From NCBI GenBank assembly GCA_030765065.1, contig CM060990.1:459194321-459258320 (forward strand): a stretch of DNA of 64,000 nt, read 5' to 3'. Source of the DNA: Deroplatys truncata. Its lineage: Eukaryota; Arthropoda; Insecta; Mantodea; Mantidae. Each line of letters starts with the position of its first letter. Position 1 is the first letter of the stretch. Below are positions 1-12,268 of the stretch, in pieces. Both the position numbers and the translations under genes were made by a program. Under the pieces are notes generated by a model. That model had not been told where the DNA came from and made no database searches. It saw only the letters and a list, made by a program, of their open reading frames with translations.

Positions 1-1671
1 TTCACTTAATTTCATAATTTCACCTTCACTAAGAAAATTAATATTATCAATTAAACAACTCAAGCTTTATCTCTGAATAACGCTAGGTTTCAGTAAACCT
101 AATTATAAAACTAAGTTCTATGCACAAACTATAATATAAATGCTAGAAGCTTGATGGTTTACATGTTTATAGTACCTCCAGTGTAGACGTTATAAGAAGT
201 TTTCGTTTACAGGGGTAGTATTAGGGGGTTAAAATTTCGCAAAACCCCATAGTAAATACATTGGCAAACGCACATTCAATTTTGAATATACTAATAAGCC
301 GAGTGAACCCAAATTTAACATTTTACCATTCTGGAGTTTAGACTAAAACTTATTTATTTTAAAATGCTGTTAAAACAACTCTTACCTCTACTTTGAGCCC
401 CTTATACACAAAAATACACTAGCGGGCCAACTGGTTCACATGTTTATGCTTTGGAGCTACAGAACTCGGCTACCTTACAAGTAGGTATGAAAAATATCCC
501 TATGCATACTATAGCGATTATCTTGGAGATACACATTTTTGCTAAATTTATTATAAAAAGGGAATGTCGCATGTTCATTACGTATGTTAAGCTGTAAATG
601 GGTAGATGAGAGACTTCTAGAACTCAAGTTTAGGAGTTTACTGATTGGGATGCTATTAACACTGGGGTCGTTTGCGGTCGTTACTGGCCATATGCGAGGA
701 TCTAACTGACGTTGCTAAGAGGGTATTCATCTTTGGGTGACGTAGAGACGAAATAATTTATAAACCCCAGGTTTTACGTCACGGGGTTCCTTTTCTTTGC
801 CTGGGTGCTGCAGGATGAACCTCTGTCACTCTGCAGTCCAGATAGACACTTTAAAATTCGCGGGTGTAAACCTTCTTCAAGATGTCTTCAGCTACATCTT
901 CCTTTGCTAAGGTAAGCTTCTGTGCCACTTTATAATGAAGTGCTCTAAATGCGTAAGATTCGGGGTGACCCTTGGGAATGCATTAAACCTATTTTAACCA
1001 GCCCAGTTTATTACCTTAAAAATGGAACTGCCTAACGTCACCTATCTACAATTACAATAGCTTAGCGAGTATATACGCCCTGCAGCCCCTAAGAAGATCC
1101 CTGTAGTTGGTGCCTACACCTTTGGGGAACGCATTACCTTTCGGTTAGATTTAGAGTCGGGAAAGCCCTGACTTGGAGGTGGCACGGAGTTGACGCGTCG
1201 GGACGCTCTCCGAAAACCGTTACAATACTTTCAACCCCTTAGGTATAAATCTGCATCATTTTTGCAATTTGTTCAAAACTTTGGACACCTATGCTTTAGG
1301 TCTCAGCAAAAATTGTTTGCTGCTCACGAGTTTTAAAAACTGCCCCTAACCTTATTTTCAACCGCTTACATACAAATTTTCACCATGTGACCTATATGCA
1401 CAAAGTTTGCACACCTAGGCCCCGGAAAATTATACGCTATCTTACAGTTTCCAACAATTTACCTTTTCTCATATTTTCAACCCCTGCTGCACCGTTTAAT
1501 CTATCTGAACTAAGCACTAACAATCATACCACACAACCCGACAAAAATCACAGACTACTTTATATTTTCCAAAAATCACCCAAAGCCCGTTTTCAATTAT
1601 ATAATACCCTGATATTTTAAAAGTTACTCTAACGCTTACTTTCAAGCTTGTGTGTATAAAACTGTGGCGAC
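1..1671. other. Gene-free stretch, unassigned
   Basis: No recognisable gene or element. Open frames are short and AT-driven. The segment around 1255-1400 (an AAAACTGCCCCTAACC-like core followed by TTATTTTCAACC) resembles 2160-2280 (AAAACTGCGCCTGAAG, then TTATTTTCAACC), so part of this is probably an old interspersed repeat present twice. An ATG at about 881 followed by nine codons and GTAAGC looks like a possible first exon, but nothing supports it downstream. Confidence 0.4.
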
Positions 1672-2050
1672 GCTGTGGCCGAGTGCTTAGACCGCTCTCC
1701 TTCCACCAAGGCAACCCGGGTTCCTGCAACATAGACCTGCATGTGGACTTTGTGGTGGAGCGAAGCGGCGTTTGAGCGGGTTTTCTCCGTGTTCTCAGGT
1801 TTGCCCCGCCGTTCATTCCACCAATTGCTCCATCATCACCATTTCTTTCATCCATTTTCGCCTTCATTTCAATTCACCTTCTTTCTCGCTCTCATACCTG
1901 GCTACGGGCCGATCCCCCGTTCCGGGTTCTTCATTCTTTGATTCAATGTCCGTCTGCTCCTCTACAGGCCTCTGACCCTAGGCACGGTTGCAAGTCCTAG
2001 GGGATGTAAGCCCTACATACGAGAAGGATAAGCCGACTAAGTAAATATAC
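1672..2050 (+). repeat. tRNA-derived SINE-like sequence (candidate)
   Basis: The start resembles a tRNA with a box A-like GTGGCCGAGTGCTTAGA and a weak box B-like CCGGGTTCCTGCAAC about 40 bases later. A C/T-rich unrelated body and a GGGATGTAAGCCC-like tail follow. This layout is typical of a tRNA-headed SINE. I see no second copy of this family in the window, so the call rests on the promoter boxes alone. It is not a functional tRNA because no acceptor stem closes. Confidence 0.35.
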
Positions 2051-5000
2051 AAAACTGCAGGGACTGGTCAAGCGGGAGTCGACTTTCTGAACTTAGACTA
2101 TAGAACTCGGGGAAAATGTTAGGCTACATAGAATATACTCTCTATATCGGATTTTGAACTTTTTACCTTCTACACAAAACCTTGAACACGTATATTGCAG
2201 GTCTCGTCGTAAATAATAAGCTACTCCCGACTTTCAAAAACTGCGCCTGAAGTTATTTTCAACCCTTTACTTGAATAATGCATCCGTGCAGCTAACATAT
2301 TATAAATATGTAATTAATGATACAATTTTATCATCTAGTGTATATAAAATAAATGTTGGAGTATAAAAAAATAACAGGAGGTATAAAAAGAGTTTATTCA
2401 CTGCAAATTTATTATAAAATAAAAAAGTGTTGGGCAATTTTTCATCCAAGGCTTGTAATTCTATTGGTAACGGACTTTCATCATTCGCTTTTTCCTATTC
2501 TTATTCCTGTTCAATTAACTTCTCCTACTCTTTGAATGAGAGTAAGACCTTTAAGACTTTTCTTTCTTTCCACTCCATATCAATTTTTTTTTTCTTCAGA
2601 ATATCTGGAGGTTTCGCCTATTATATTCTACTATGTTATACACAAATTCCCCATACACTTCTTTATCTAAGTATCGTTTGCCGATTTTCCTTGCAGTACA
2701 ATTGCAAGTGTTATTATCTTTGCCTTCTCTGAAGTATAATGTTCCCTTTATAATTCTCCATCCATCTTAGAAGGTAGTATCGATTTGGTATTCTCAGTAG
2801 AGTCTCTTCCGAATGAAACGCCTAACTAAAATAATGGTATTAATTGGTATTATTGCTTCTTTCCATATAGGCAGCATGACTGTCTCTACGAAATCCTCAG
2901 CTCAATTGGTGTTATCATCGTATTCTATCACGCACGTTGAATCCCAGCGCTTCTTTGCGAAGTCCAAGCGCTTTAGTTTATGGAATCTGTATTCTCTCTC
3001 CCTGTGTTCCCCTCTGTATTCAAAAAGTGAGCAAACATTTTATTTAAATATTTCCTGTGCGCGTAGCTTTCGGGAAGATAAATGTGGCCTAATGATTATA
3101 TATCCATATGTATTTAATCTTCTTGCCCTAATTTCTGAACTTAAAGTTAGTATGGCTTCCAAAAGTACCAGATGGCTCATTAGCACCGACTACAAAGCAG
3201 ATAGGGGTAACCACTCATACAAGGACAAATCACGAAGATATGAAAGTACAATATGAATGAGATATCAGAGAAAATCAATAAAGATAACTCAAATCCGGTA
3301 AGTGTTTATCCTGGTCGGTACGGCGACAATATAACCCAACAGCTACTGGAGCAAATGCAACACCTGGTATTCAATACTACAACGAAAAATGGTCTTAAAA
3401 TCTTTCAAGAATTGTATGTTTCTAGCTGATTTGTTGACATATGTAACTTTCAATTTTAATGCTCGAATTTCTCACTTCCGAATTTTAAAAACAGCAAAAG
3501 TATAACTATTTAAAATGGGGCTAGAAAGTGCAGTCATATAAAAATTTAATATTAAAAACAGACTATTTTATGAACTACACCCTTTAGGATACACTAAAGT
3601 ATAGTTTCTACCCATTTGAAAATTCAACTTCTGCCTATGATATTTAAAAGTCCTTGATTTAAAAAAATAATACACACAAAAAGGAAAAATTTAGTTAATA
3701 CTTTGGTATTTCGGAAATACTAATGCTTAAAACGAATAAAACATTTTGAAACAAGATGTATTCCTGAAGTTTTCGTTTGCTTACATGAAAAATGAATCTT
3801 TAAAATATATTTTAATGTTTTTCATGGTTAAACTGAATTGTTGCTGTAAAAAGAATGTCTACCTAGACGGATATATATCTTATGAGCTCTGCTTGTCGAT
3901 TCTTATGTGGAAATGTCGATGAAAGAACACTGGCATGGAGCAAAACCTGGGGCACAATATTACACTAAGTTTAGGTCCTAAATGAACAGATTTAGCTGAT
4001 TAATGATTTTATTTTACAGTAGTGATTTTTTCTCTATATCCAAGAGCTCTTTCCCCGTTTTTTAGAAGAACGTCAGTGGAAAATTACTTTCGAAAGGAAC
4101 AAAAATAAAAATAAGATAAACGATGGAGGTTAAGCGCTGCATACTGAGGACGTTATACCTGAAATTAAGTTTGCACAGTTGTTTTCAGGTCAGTATCCGT
4201 CCAAACATGTTTCACTTTGTGGCACGTTATAAAAAGATGAACAAAAACATTCAATCACTCCAGCTCAATTAATCAAATTGGTAGTTAATAATGAAAGAAG
4301 TCGATACATATTTTTAAACAATGACTAGCGCGTCAGTACAGAAACCTAATGCTATACTATGCCAGTAGAAAAGTCTGCATTACTCTTCCCTGGGAGTTTC
4401 TTCTTTCTCCTGATCATCTTCCCTTTTCGCATTATTTCTATTCTCATCAGCTGCCCTCCAAAGCATATGCTCCAGTGCTCCTGTTAAGAGGGAAACAAAG
4501 CACATGCGACGGAGCGGACGGAGCAACCATGTAAGTTGAAACTCTGTTCTTTTCTTTTCCGATTTCCACTCCTTCTGCTCCCTATTCTTTCCATCTCGGT
4601 CTCATACTGTTCAGTTCATTGAGTTGTAAACAGCTTCCGAAGTCCCAACTTGAAGATGAGCTTTTTGAAATACACTGCTGTCAGTTAAAATCCGGACCGA
4701 CAAAAGAACGAGTGCAAGAAATGGGGTGCCAGAGCTATCAGAGATATGCAGCCAAGCTATCTTGGCAACGCGAATGCGCTTCTTATCATTAGGGCTGCTA
4801 TATTTCTGTGCACGCTAAAGGAATAAAACTGTCACACAAAAAGTCATTATATACCAGGGATGGCGAACCTATGGCACTCGAGCATTATCACGGTGATCGC
4901 ATCGTTATCGTTATTATCAAGGCCTGGATTGTAATGACATGTTACCTTTTAATTGTTGCATCATAGGCATTGCTAATGTGTACATTAACCTTTATCATGG

Positions 5001-5890
5001 GTCCCACATTTTGAAAATGCATATTTATAGTTCAGTTTATGTCATTTTTATTTTTATGGCATTCTTTTCGATTTTTCCGCATTATCTTATAATTTTCTTG
5101 CCCTTTGAGTTCTTGTTTAGCCATTTTCTTGCATTTACATTGAGTATATAAAGGCGCTTATATTTTTTAAATTTTACCTAAGCATATCTTTTCAAACATC
5201 AGAAATTGTACTATTCAACTAAGAAATAAGAGTAACTTCCTTTGCATTCTTGGCAATATATCACATTCTTACTTAATAATCCGAAAAGGGTTGCTTGTGG
5301 GTGGAGGGGTAGCTATTGTGAGGGGAACAAATATCATTACAGTTATGAATTCATGTCCCAAACTGAGGATGAGATAGGTCAGTTTTCCCTTTTTCGCTTA
5401 ATTAGTGTGTACATTCAGGCTATGAAGTTCCCTTCATTCGCTATGAATTTTGTATAATCTGAGAACTCAAAAGAGTTTATGCTAGTTTTGTAAGACCTGT
5501 TTCAAAAACATATTTTTTTAATTCTCTTTTGAGATTCTTCAAACAAGAACATGAAACAAATATATTTTTATTAACTTTCTAAATTATCTCATCCTTATTT
5601 TGATACCTAATCTTTCTACTAGTAGGTATAGCAGTTATACATGCACAAGTTATTTTAATACATTCTGTGCACAAATGTTAAGACATTAAATAAATCTTAG
5701 TTTTAAGTCATTGTTCAAGCATTTTTGGGTCATCAAAATCTGGGACCTAGTTATTATTTATTTATTTTCCTATAGTTTTCTGCAATTTAGATATGTTCTG
5801 ATAGAGTTCTAGCGGAAGTGGAGTTAATGAGTTACTTTATGAAACTGTCTACTGGGATTCCAATAACTCTATTCCGCGTATGTGAATATT
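2051..5890. other. Gene-free AT-rich stretch
   Basis: No recognised gene. The longest open frame (2813-3256, plus) has no family signature. The minus strand at about 2560-2960 has several adjacent open pieces in shifting frames, as an old coding remnant would, but I could not assign it to a family. Confidence 0.4.
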
Positions 5891-5896
5891 TTCGGT

Positions 5897-6250
5897 AGAA
5901 GAGAAAGCTTGAATGCCAAGCCTGGGACTCAAACCATAGATCTTTGACATTCTGTGCCGCTTGAGCAACAATCGCGAAATAACTGTACGCTCATTAAATC
6001 CTTACATCTGATCGAATTGCATTTTTCAAAATTTTCCAACTTTGTATCTACTCGGTTAGAGTTCGAAGAGCAGTTATTATCGAAACACAAACCTATTAAT
6101 GGTTAACTATAAAGCCCAGAAATTTAAACACTTGCAGTATTTCAAGTCGCCTTTGAGTGATATTATCTCTGATATTTGAGATCACCTTGAAGGTTTAACA
6201 TATCTCACCATGAAGCAAAGCGGAGAATTCGTGGTTCGAAACCCGGCCAT
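5897..6250. repeat. Two tRNA-like (SINE head) remnants
   Basis: On the minus strand at about 5900-5965 there is a box B-like TGGTTTGAGTCCCAGG preceded by TTGCTCAAGCGGCAC. On the plus strand at about 6210-6245 there is GTGGTTCGAAACCCGGCC. Both look like decayed heads of tRNA-derived SINEs. Neither folds into a full tRNA by eye. Confidence 0.25.
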
Positions 6251-7420
6251 GGAGTTTAGTGTTTAAGGTCTAGTTCATCTTTTGTACTTACACGCGATTA
6301 ATATGAAAGAATAATTATCAAAAGAATGAAACTTTTGTTGTAAATAACCGGAGACAACATCGCATAAATTTAATGTAAAACGTTATTCCGAGTCGAATTA
6401 TGAGAAATTTCTGTTACCAAAGAAGTAAAAAAGGAGTTTAGTTTTACAAAAACTCGAATGTGCATAAAACAAACGTTTTTTTATATATTTAGAAATGCCA
6501 TAGTAGATAATATCTAGCAGCATGTTTCACATTGGATAACTGCGTTAATTTAGTATACTGCCAATTTTTATTTTAGTACCTTATGCAACTAGAAATACTA
6601 CTGCTAACACTATGGTTTCTAACAACGAAGTTCGTTTCAATTAATGTAATATTATCTATATTATTACGAACGATAACTCTATTTAATGTGGTTGTTTTCA
6701 TGGAATGAGCATGCAATTTAGTGACTAAGTAGCACATTACACTCCTAAATGTTAATTTGAAAGTAGGAAATCAAAGGAAGCATTCCCGACGATTGAGTGA
6801 AACAAAATAACGGATGCCACACTACATAATGAAAAATACATCATAAACCTAATTATTATAGCTCGGAAAAGTTTCGACATCGCTAGTTTTACTACATTGG
6901 TTCCCAAGTTGGGGATGGGACATGAGAAACTTATAAAGGTCGCAGACAATTTATTCAGATAAACAGAAACATACCGTATGATCAAAAGAGAAACTAACAA
7001 CAATTCTAAAATATCAATAGTAGTGTTTTCTGATATTAGCAATGTATGAATCACTTACAGTTACACTAGGATTACTTCTAATATAAAACCATTTTTCCAC
7101 CTGGGCTTGTAACCATGAGTTTCACAGTTGTATACTTTTGTTTACATTGTCGCGGTTTTATCAGAGAATAACTCAATAAATACCATTCAAACCATTGATA
7201 TTATCCTCTCTCTGAGATATGATAGAGATTCTTATGTGGTACAGTGACACAACCTTGACTACCCATTACAAATTCGCATACATGCCATATTTACTAAAGC
7301 ATAATAATTCAGATAAATGTGTGTAGAAACATTTCATTACACATTTCGCTGTAGATACAAAGGGATACAGGAGACCGAAACGATAGTCGAATGTTTAAAC
7401 ACGGGTCGCTATATCCTGAC

Positions 7421-7612
7421 CTTTTTTTTTTAAGTTCCCTTCTTGTACCCAGTTTATGCTACTGTGTTTTACTGTTTTCATACCGCTTATTTCCGCAACA
7501 CACATACACACCCAAAAACACCCATGCCCGTGGCGGGTCTCGAACTTGCGACCCTCAGCTTGGCGGAGCGCCGGAGCGACCACTCCAGCGACCACGGGGG
7601 CCGGCTTGCCTT
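7421..7612 (-). repeat. SINE family 2, copy 1 (minus strand)
   Basis: Read on the minus strand it starts with a tRNA-like head (box A-like GTGGTCGCTGGAGTGG, box B-like AAGTTCGAGACCCGCC), then a GTGTTTTTGGGTGTG-like body, and ends with GGGAACTTAAAAAAAAAA, a classic SINE A-tail. The same head, body and tail order occurs again at 57626-57840. Two copies with matching ends 50 kb apart establish a dispersed family. Short frames in this interval are by-products of the GC-rich head. Confidence 0.75.
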
Positions 7613-7859
7613 GGAATTCCATACTCTTTCCGTGACATCGTGAGAAACAACGAATGATGATAACACTTCAAAACAAGACAAAGGTATTTAAAGCTTCAAA
7701 CCTATGACAACAGGTGTATCAGAAATGGTTGATGCCATAAAAAGTTATTAAAAATAAATTGTGTGCTTTATGTAGTTCTACATTTGTTGTGTGGTATTTT
7801 TTGTGTGTCTATTATGATTTACCAATTATATAAGTTTCCTCTGAATTAACAGGACTTCA

Positions 7860-8243
7860 CAGGCTATTCCCAGAAAATTCAAGACATACATTTTATTTGT
7901 CATCTAAATATCCTACATATATGGTGTTTTGTCAAATTTATTAAAGCAATTTTGTAGAAAATAACGAAAACATTTCCACGTAAAGGGTAGTTTAGAGTTG
8001 GAGAATTTTGTTAAAAATATTCATGTCACATCTTTGGAAGCTACTCAACTTAAATACCAAGTTGGATACATTTCGACTTTTCGTTTTTGAGTTCTGCTGT
8101 TCACAGGCCCATTCAGACACACCTATGCACATGCGCTGACTTTTTTCTGAAACCATTTTTTTGTATTCAGTGGCCTCAAAACACGTATTTCCAGTGAAAT
8201 CTGGATATAAAATTTTTGGGGTGTAATGCAATACTTGCTCCAC
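7860..8243 (+). repeat. Dispersed repeat with CA-rich segment, copy A
   Basis: It shares a series of landmarks with copies at about 8725-9125, 33361-33715, 63040-63350 (reverse) and 63850-64000 (reverse): a GACATACATTTTATTTGTCAT block, a TTAAATACCAAGTTGGAT block, then CGACTTTTCGTTTTTGAG and a CACACAC-rich stretch. This is a moderately old interspersed family, possibly a LINE or DNA-transposon 3' end. I cannot classify it further by eye. Confidence 0.55.
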
Positions 8244-8724
8244 TTGCTGCTAGGTAAGCAATAAAGATAGTAAAACGCGATTTCTTTATCCACGTTACGT
8301 TATTTACGATACCATTTTGTCTTAAAATGGCTTCATATAAGCAATCAGTACATAGTCATATACAACACACGTAAACAATATTCAACTATTTATCGGAAGC
8401 ATGGAGCTGTAAGTTCAGAAGCCTTAGTGATGGAAGAATAAATTACTCTCCATTTTCATAACAATGAACTTTTATACAGGAAAAGATAAAAAGACTACTG
8501 TGCTTTTCAAATACCTTCTGTCAAATGACGCCCTTATATTTCGGAAATGTAACAGTACAGCATTGTATATTTAGAAAAAAAAAGAGAAATAGAAATAAAT
8601 TGTTGAAATAAATGTATATTTTAATTAGTTACGTTTTTACTTAAGTAAGCTTTTGTCTCTCATATTGTTGTATCAGTTATACAAAACTCGGTCAAGTGCT
8701 CCCTACTTCAATAGCTTCAAAAAC

Positions 8725-9125
8725 TAATCACAGTAAATTAAAGATATACATTTTATCCCAAATTGAAATTGAATTTCATTTATGGACGCTCTTTACTACT
8801 ATGGTTCTTAGCGTCCCATTTTTGTATTGGGCGTGAAAGACCGGAAATTTTGCTCAGAGGCCTTTTAACCCCTATGTTAACATGTGATTCATACGACATT
8901 TCAATCAAAATCGCTGGAGCCGTTTTTGAGAACATAAACAATAAAGTGCAATTCGTGTGAGGCAGTTCGTGTGAAGCAATTTGTTGAAAACTCTCTCGTC
9001 TCATCCTTTGACGATGCTAGACTTAAATACCAAGTTTGATGTTTATCCGACTTTTGTTTTTCGTTTATGGAGTTCACATGCGCGCGCGTGGACACACGCA
9101 CGTGCATACACACACACACGCACGG
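8725..9125 (+). repeat. Dispersed CA-rich repeat, copy B
   Basis: Same landmark order as copy A (AGATATACATTTTAT, then AAATCGCTGGAGCCGTTTTTGAGAA, then CTTAAATACCAAGTTTGATG), ending in a GCGCGCG/CACACAC microsatellite at about 9075-9122. A 5'-truncated SINE-1 lies inside it in reverse orientation (8758-8866), so the SINE arrived after this copy. Confidence 0.55.
8758..8866 (-). repeat. SINE family 1, 5'-truncated copy (minus strand)
   Basis: The reverse complement matches the 3' half of the full copies at 13401-13697 and 14353-14637: the AATATTGCTCAGAGG-like region, GGTCTTTCACGCCCAAT, TGGGACGCTAAGAACCATAGTAG, AAAGAGCGTCCATAAATG and a short A/T tail. The tRNA-like head is missing. It is nested in the CA-rich repeat copy B. 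Confidence 0.75.
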
Positions 9126-9434
9126 TAATGTCGATTTAAATCATTGTAGAGAATGCATTACTTCTCTACCTATCTTAGGATGACGGTAGAGACAGTAAAA
9201 GAGGGCTAATAAGGTCAACAAAATATGTTCCTGCCGTTAGAGTTCAACTTTTTTATTTTAAATGTTGACTTGAAAAGAAAGAGTAATTGATTTAGTTGTA
9301 CGTTATGCTGTTCACGCAGCGCTGTGGTAGTGTTACTGACTGCGACGGGATGCGAGCGGCATGGGGGGTTTCCTTTGCTGGAAAATCTAGTAGGGGTATA
9401 CTCAAACTCGTAAGGTCTGTGAGAACAAACTCGA

Positions 9435-9660
9435 GGAACTATTTGTTGAAAAAGTAGCGACTCTGCTCTTGGAAACCGCACTACAACGGCCGGATAAGGG
9501 TTATGATGATCACATGACATCCTCGTTACTAAACTTTGTTTGTGATATCATTGCGGACGGAGACTTAGGATACAGCTTGATGGAAAAGTAACGGCTCCGG
9601 TCCTGGAGACCGCGCTACCGGGGGAACTGGCATGCTGATCACATGCCTTGTTACCATTCT
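9435..9660 (+). repeat. Diverged direct duplication, about 135-bp spacing
   Basis: GTTGAAAAAGTAGCGACTC...GGAAACCGCACTAC...GATGATCACATGACAT at about 9446-9520 recurs as GATGGAAAAGTAACGGCTC...GGAGACCGCGCTAC...GCTGATCACATGCCTT at about 9580-9645. This is a two-unit direct repeat, about 75% identical by eye. No gene is evident in it. Confidence 0.5.
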
Positions 9661-10331
9661 CTGCCAGTAATATCATTCCTAAACGTAGACTGGATGGTAG
9701 AGGGAATGAGACAAACTTTCGCAGTAAATGCCATAACTAAAAGGGAACAGGAGGTTCTGCTAACAAGTAATTCGCTTATTTGTGAAACAGGCTTACTCTA
9801 CCTTATACCAGGTGGCCCAACCTCGAAATATTTCATGTGTGTTGATATCCCTTCGTACACTAAAATAGTTGCAGAACTCAACGGGTCTATTCCAAGCAAA
9901 CCCAGGTCGGTGGGGAACTGGCGGAATAGCGAGAGCTACCTCCGTTCTACTCCTCTTGCTTATCAGCGAACACGATTAGAGGATCGTGCTTATTGAGAAG
10001 CAGTTACCAAGCTTGCACTAGAATGTACAGTCGTGATGATAGACAAGAACAGGTAACAAACCGAAAAGGTCTTACAAAGTTTCCCACTTCAGTTAGAGAG
10101 ATTTTATTTACGAGGGAGTAAATTCACCTTTCATATTGACAAATAATGAAAATGTGTTAATTTGAGCTATCAATATCCGCCCATAGCTATTTTGTAAGTT
10201 GTGTCTACGCTGCTCTTGTCTAACATTACGGATTACACGCATTGAGTTAAGTCAAAACATTACAGCGCCGGAACGAAAACCACGAGAACACGAGAGCATG
10301 TAATGTGTATCACTGGCATTTGTTCGCTTAC

Positions 10332-10332
<1 letters not shown>

Positions 10333-10396
<64 letters not shown>
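10333..10396. repeat. (ATT)n microsatellite in the left arm
   Basis: About 21 perfect ATT units, located between two copies of the arm unit (ends ...CATTTGTTCGCTTAC and ACGCACTATACGCATAG). Its mirror-image counterparts are the AAT tracts at 11387-11425, about 11546-11580 and about 11688-11720 in the right arm. Confidence 0.95.
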
Positions 10397-11332
10397 GCAC
10401 TATACGCATAGTAAAATAAATCAAAACATTACAGCGCCGTAACGATTTATTTTTTATTCAACACCTTATAATTGGGGTTATGGAGAGGGATGCTGTGATG
10501 ATGATATAGCAGTCCTGGTAGGTGGGATGTGATGCTTCGGGATTCATGTCGGTGTGTTTCACTGCCGTTGTCAGTCGGAGGCTCTCTTGCTAGTAGGTGC
10601 CTCCTGGATTTAGTTCCAAACTGCTGCAGTAAATACACTCGCCGATAGTTTAACATGTACTTTATTCCCTAAGCTTACTCATGCTCGTCACCGTTTGTGT
10701 TATTTGCGCCACTGTGTTCGTCTTGTATGAATCTAAATGATGAGTGTTCTTGCTCCTATTAAACAAAGTTGCTGAACCATCCCGTAATCGTTGAGTGTGC
10801 TCGCGCGTTTGAGTCCGGTGGATCCCTCTGCTATGTTCGGCACGCGGACGGCACAAGTACGTCCGGAGTCCACTTGGTATATGTTAAGAGCGTCCTTCCT
10901 TGGAAATTCGGATTTCTGACATGTTAGTAATTTCTCCCACTCCTGCTTAATTTTTATACGCAGTCATGTGACATTTCCTCGGCTCTTAATTGGTTATTTA
11001 TCGTTTTATGTGCGTTCTCATGAAGGAGAAAAGCTTTTCACGCCCTGTAACCAATTTATGCGAATTTCTTCGAACATAAGCTGCTCGCCTACTTTCGATG
11101 CCTCGTACATGTTCGTAACAAGAGGTTCCGTTTCCGTCCTTCGGGAAAGCACATCCGCCTCGGAGGGAGTATTTTATGATACGGCCAGACCTTTCTTGGC
11201 TACACCGCCCTTTGTATTTAAGTAAGAGCTACTCTCTGTCGAGCCGTGCGACTTTCTTTTCTCACGGGAAAATGTTTCATATAAGCTATCACTTGGACAT
11301 AACAAGTTACATACAAGTTTTATGGACGGAAA

Positions 11333-11385
11333 GATCTGTATCAGGTGCTATAACGTTTTGATTTACTCTACTATGTGTATAGTGC

Positions 11386-11426
<41 letters not shown>

Positions 11427-11830
11427 CGCAGGAGAACAAATGTCAGTGATATAAATTGCGTGCTCTCGTGCTTGCGTGGTTTTGGTTACGGTGCAGTAAT
11501 ATTTTAATTTACCTACTATGCGTATAGTACGTAACAATAGTTATATTATCATTATTATTATTAATAATAATAATAATAACAAAATCAACAGAACAAATGC
11601 CAATGATACACATTATGTGCTCTCGTGTTTGCTGGTTTTCGTTACGGTGCTGTAACGTTTTGATTTACTCTACTATGCGTATAATGCGTAATAATAATAA
11701 TGATAATAATAAGAGTAATAACAACAACAAATATCCGATGAACAAGAGCCAGTGAGCAACATTACGTGCTCTCGTGTTTGTGTGGTTGTCGTTACGGCGC
11801 TGTAATGTTTTGATTTAACTCAATGCGTGC
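11333..11830. repeat. Tandem units with (AAT)n joints in the right arm
   Basis: The block GTTACGGTGCTGTAACGTTTTGATTTA followed by CTACTATGCGTATAGTGCGTAAT and an AAT tract recurs near 11345, 11483, 11639 and 11790. Between tracts each unit carries GTGCTCTCGTG(T/C)TTG. Units have diverged from one another, so the expansion is not recent. Confidence 0.85.
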
Positions 11831-12268
11831 AATTCGTAATGTTAGACAATAACAGCGTAAACACAATTTACAAAATAGCTATGAGCGGACACTGATAGGT
11901 CAAATAAAGACATTTACACTATTTTTCAATCTGAAAAGTGAATTTATTCCCTCGAAAATATAGTCACTGCAACTAAGTGGAAAACATTCTAAGACCTTTT
12001 CGGTCTGTTTACACTGTTCTTGTCTATTATCACGAACTGTACACTAAAGTGCAAGCCTGGGAACTGTTTCTCAATGAGCAAGATCCTCTAATCACCTTCG
12101 CTGATAGGCATGAGGAGAAGAACTAATGCAGCTCTCCCTATTCCGCCACTTCCCCCACTGGCCTGCGTTTGCTTGGAATAGCCTCGTTGAATTCTGCAAC
12201 TCTTTTAACGCACGAAGGGATATCTATACACATGAAATACGGCGCGGTTGGACCACCTGATAGAGTAA

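Larger units (their letters stand above)
9793..12268. mobile_element. Foldback-type element with long inverted arms
   Basis: The left arm (about 9793-10447) and right arm (about 11333-12268) are inverted copies. Matching landmarks are CCAGGTGGCCCAACC against the reverse of GGTTGGACCACCTG, ATTCCAAGCAAACCCAGG against the reverse of CCTGCGTTTGCTTGGAAT, and GACAAGAACAG with GACCGAAAAGGTCTTA on both sides. The arms carry tandem units of about 140-155 bp joined by ATT/AAT microsatellites: about two on the left and four on the right, which explains the unequal arm lengths. The 0.9 kb spacer has no recognisable gene. The element is probably non-autonomous. Its outer ends and any target duplication are uncertain. 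Confidence 0.7.

Noticed and set aside
881-930. Possible first exon: ATG plus nine codons followed by GTAAGC
   Set aside because: No matching acceptor and coding exon could be identified downstream, and a donor-like GTAAGC is expected by chance at this length.
2813-3256. 147-codon plus frame with a hydrophobic N-terminus
   Set aside because: No domain, no flanking gene signals and no repeat of the frame elsewhere; the composition looks like random AT-rich sequence. I could not support it as a gene.
9643-9996. 117-codon frame across the left arm of the foldback element
   Set aside because: The mirrored arm does not preserve this frame, and no domain is recognisable.
11307-11537. Frames with poly-Ile or poly-Asn
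   Set aside because: They are translations of the ATT/AAT microsatellite in the foldback element arm.
10320-11840. A CRISPR-like array from the regularly spaced repeats
   Set aside because: The units are about 140-155 bp, diverged and joined by microsatellites in a eukaryotic foldback element; repeat and spacer sizes do not fit CRISPR.
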